A program made the translations under genes and the position numbers. The notes under the pieces were generated by a model that saw only the letters and a program-made list of their open reading frames with translations, had not been told where the DNA came from and ran no database searches. Below, piece by piece: positions 62,993 through 64,000 of a stretch of DNA of 64,000 nucleotides. This DNA comes from Arthrobacter sp. ISL-65. Lineage in GTDB: Bacteria; Actinomycetota; Actinomycetes; Actinomycetales; Micrococcaceae. The DNA lies in NCBI RefSeq assembly GCF_018613795.1, contig NZ_JAGGPN010000040.1:1-64000 (forward strand), read 5' to 3'. How positions within the stretch are numbered: position 1 is the first letter of the stretch; every line of letters begins with the position of its first letter.

Positions 62993-63028
62993 GCTTACGA
63001 CGGCGGCTGGCGGGCCGCCGTCGTAAGC
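62993..63028. promoter_or_regulatory. 15-bp perfect hairpin between tartrate dehydrogenase and dctA genes
   Basis: GCTTACGACGGCGGC and GCCGCCGTCGTAAGC pair around TGGCGG. There is no T-tract on either side, so it is more likely an mRNA stability or processing element, or an attenuator, than an intrinsic terminator. Its position sets dctA-glk apart from the upstream gene. Confidence 0.7.
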
Positions 63029-63062
63029 GTCTGCAGGCAGGCGTTACGTGTGCAGCGGCAGG

Positions 63063-64000
63063 TTAGACGGCCGCGAGGGTTTTGGTCAGTGCCTTGATGA
63101 TGGCCTCGGTGACGTCCTCGGTGTTGGCTTCGCCGCCAATGTCGCGGGTCAGGTAGCCTGCACCGGTGGTCTGCTCGATGGCGGCCTCGACCAGGCGGGC
63201 TTCCTCATGCAGGCCGAAGTGGTCCAGCATCAGGGCGGCGCTGGCGATGGCGCCGATCGGGTTGCTGATGCCCTTGCCGGCGATGTCCGGAGCGGAACCG
63301 TGCACCGGTTCGAACATGGACGGGAAGCGGCGCTCCGGGTTCAGGTTGGCGCTGGCGGCCAGGCCCAGGCTGCCGGCCAGTGCCGAGCCCAGGTCCGAGA
63401 GGATGTCCGCGTTTAGGTTGGAGGCGACAACCACGGAGAGGTCCTCCGGCTTGAGGATGAACTTGGCGCTCATCGCGTCCACCAGCACGCTTTCGGTCTG
63501 TACGTCCGGGTAGTCCAGGGCGACGCGGTTGAAGACTTCGTCCCAGAGGACCATGCCGTACTGCTGCGCGTTGGACTTGGTGACCGAGGAGACCTTCTTC
63601 ACGGTGCGGGTCCGGGCGAGGTCGAAGGCGAAGCGCATAATGCGCTCGCAGCCCTTCTCGGTGAACAGTGCGGTTTGCAGTGCCACCTCGTTGCCGGGTC
63701 CGCGGCCGCTCAAGTTGCGGCCGCCGAGGCCCGCGTACTCGCCTTCGCTGTTCTCGCGGACAACGATCCAGTCGAGTTCGGTGTCGTCGGCCTTGCGGAG
63801 CGGGGACTGGACGCCCGGCAGGAACTTCACGGGGCGGATGTTGGCCCACTGGTCGAAGTTCTGCGTGATGTTCAGGCGCAGGCCCCAGAGGCTGATGTGG
63901 TCCGGGACGTTTTCCCAGCCGACGGCGCCGAAGTAGATGGCGTCGAAGTCCTTGAGGGTCTCCAGGCCGTCATCAGCCATCATCTTGCCGGTCTCTGCGT
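63063..64000 (-). CDS. Tartrate dehydrogenase/decarboxylase family (5' end cut by window)
   Basis: Partial: about 312 C-terminal residues, the frame continuing past 64000. The beta-decarboxylating dehydrogenase marks are VVRENSEGEYAGLGGR, KSNAQQYGMVLWDEVF, NLNADILSDLGSALAGSLGL (metal and NAD site) and EPVHGSAPDIAGKGI. It matches tartrate dehydrogenase (TtuC), which acts on tartrate, D-malate and meso-tartrate, more than LeuB or Icd (GAVGWENVPDHISLWGLRL is tartrate-type). First gene of the tartrate/dicarboxylate operon. Confidence 0.92.
   Translation of the reverse strand, partial: AETGKMMADDGLETLKDFDAIYFGAVGWENVPDHISLWGLRLNITQNFDQWANIRPVKFLPGVQSPLRKADDTELDWIVVRENSEGEYAGLGGRNLSGRGPGNEVALQTALFTEKGCERIMRFAFDLARTRTVKKVSSVTKSNAQQYGMVLWDEVFNRVALDYPDVQTESVLVDAMSAKFILKPEDLSVVVASNLNADILSDLGSALAGSLGLAASANLNPERRFPSMFEPVHGSAPDIAGKGISNPIGAIASAALMLDHFGLHEEARLVEAAIEQTTGAGYLTRDIGGEANTEDVTEAIIKALTKTLAAV

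Overview
The window reads as chromosomal DNA of a high-GC actinobacterium of the Arthrobacter/Pseudarthrobacter type (Micrococcaceae). This is inference from family content: BioYMN, DUF3099 next to SURF1, a glgC/glgA divergent pair, a DUF222-HNH gene, the FadA/FabG4/HtdX-type cluster and Arthrobacter-like protein sequences. No rRNA, tRNA, CRISPR array or replication origin was found.

Positions 1-17,000 are accessory in character: small genes on both strands, wide gaps and many broken genes. They include a DHFR-like reductase, a TmrB-like P-loop protein, a DJ-1/isonitrile-hydratase-like protein, the ruin of an APH(6)/streptomycin-kinase-type gene, and a DHA2 efflux pump facing an XRE/MmyB regulator across a perfect palindrome, with the regulator followed by ridA and a VOC gene. 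There are also an Imm8-like orphan immunity gene, a second-site YidC paralogue, a GyrA-tip-like small protein and a serine resolvase carrying a 35-bp out-of-frame duplication. Four otherwise good genes here (peptidase E-like, VOC, DUF6278-like, Bcr/CflA pump) each carry one frameshift at a short homopolymer.

Positions 17,800-29,500 hold the BioYMN biotin ECF transporter, an ABC-F ATPase, a broken DUF222-HNH gene with a duplicated 5' end, a second DHFR-like gene, a YbaK/SURF1/DUF3099 operon, and fabG followed by an unusual SDR, closed by a strong terminator.

Positions 29,500-49,400 are housekeeping: serB, PAP2, an MFS protein, an ABC ATPase with TauE, a TrmH methyltransferase, rpmE2, a lipoate ligase, pepN, a YeiH exporter, the ATP-grasp/alpha-E/transglutaminase operon, two PPOX paralogues, a zinc-ribbon SDR, and glgC/glgA.

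Positions 49,400-56,000 form a fatty-acyl module (acyl-CoA dehydrogenase/oxidase, TetR, thiolase, FabG4-like reductase, MaoC hydratase) controlled from a shared palindrome. The end of the window has FUSC, a glutathionyl-hydroquinone-reductase-like gene, an M50 protease, yqeY, and a tartrate/dicarboxylate route: tartrate dehydrogenase (cut by the window end), DctA and glycerate kinase. I did not find a convincingly new multi-gene system. The best leads are the out-of-frame duplication in the resolvase, the zinc-ribbon SDR, the SDR with Y-x6-K spacing, the GyrA-like fragment and the duplicated DUF222 leader.
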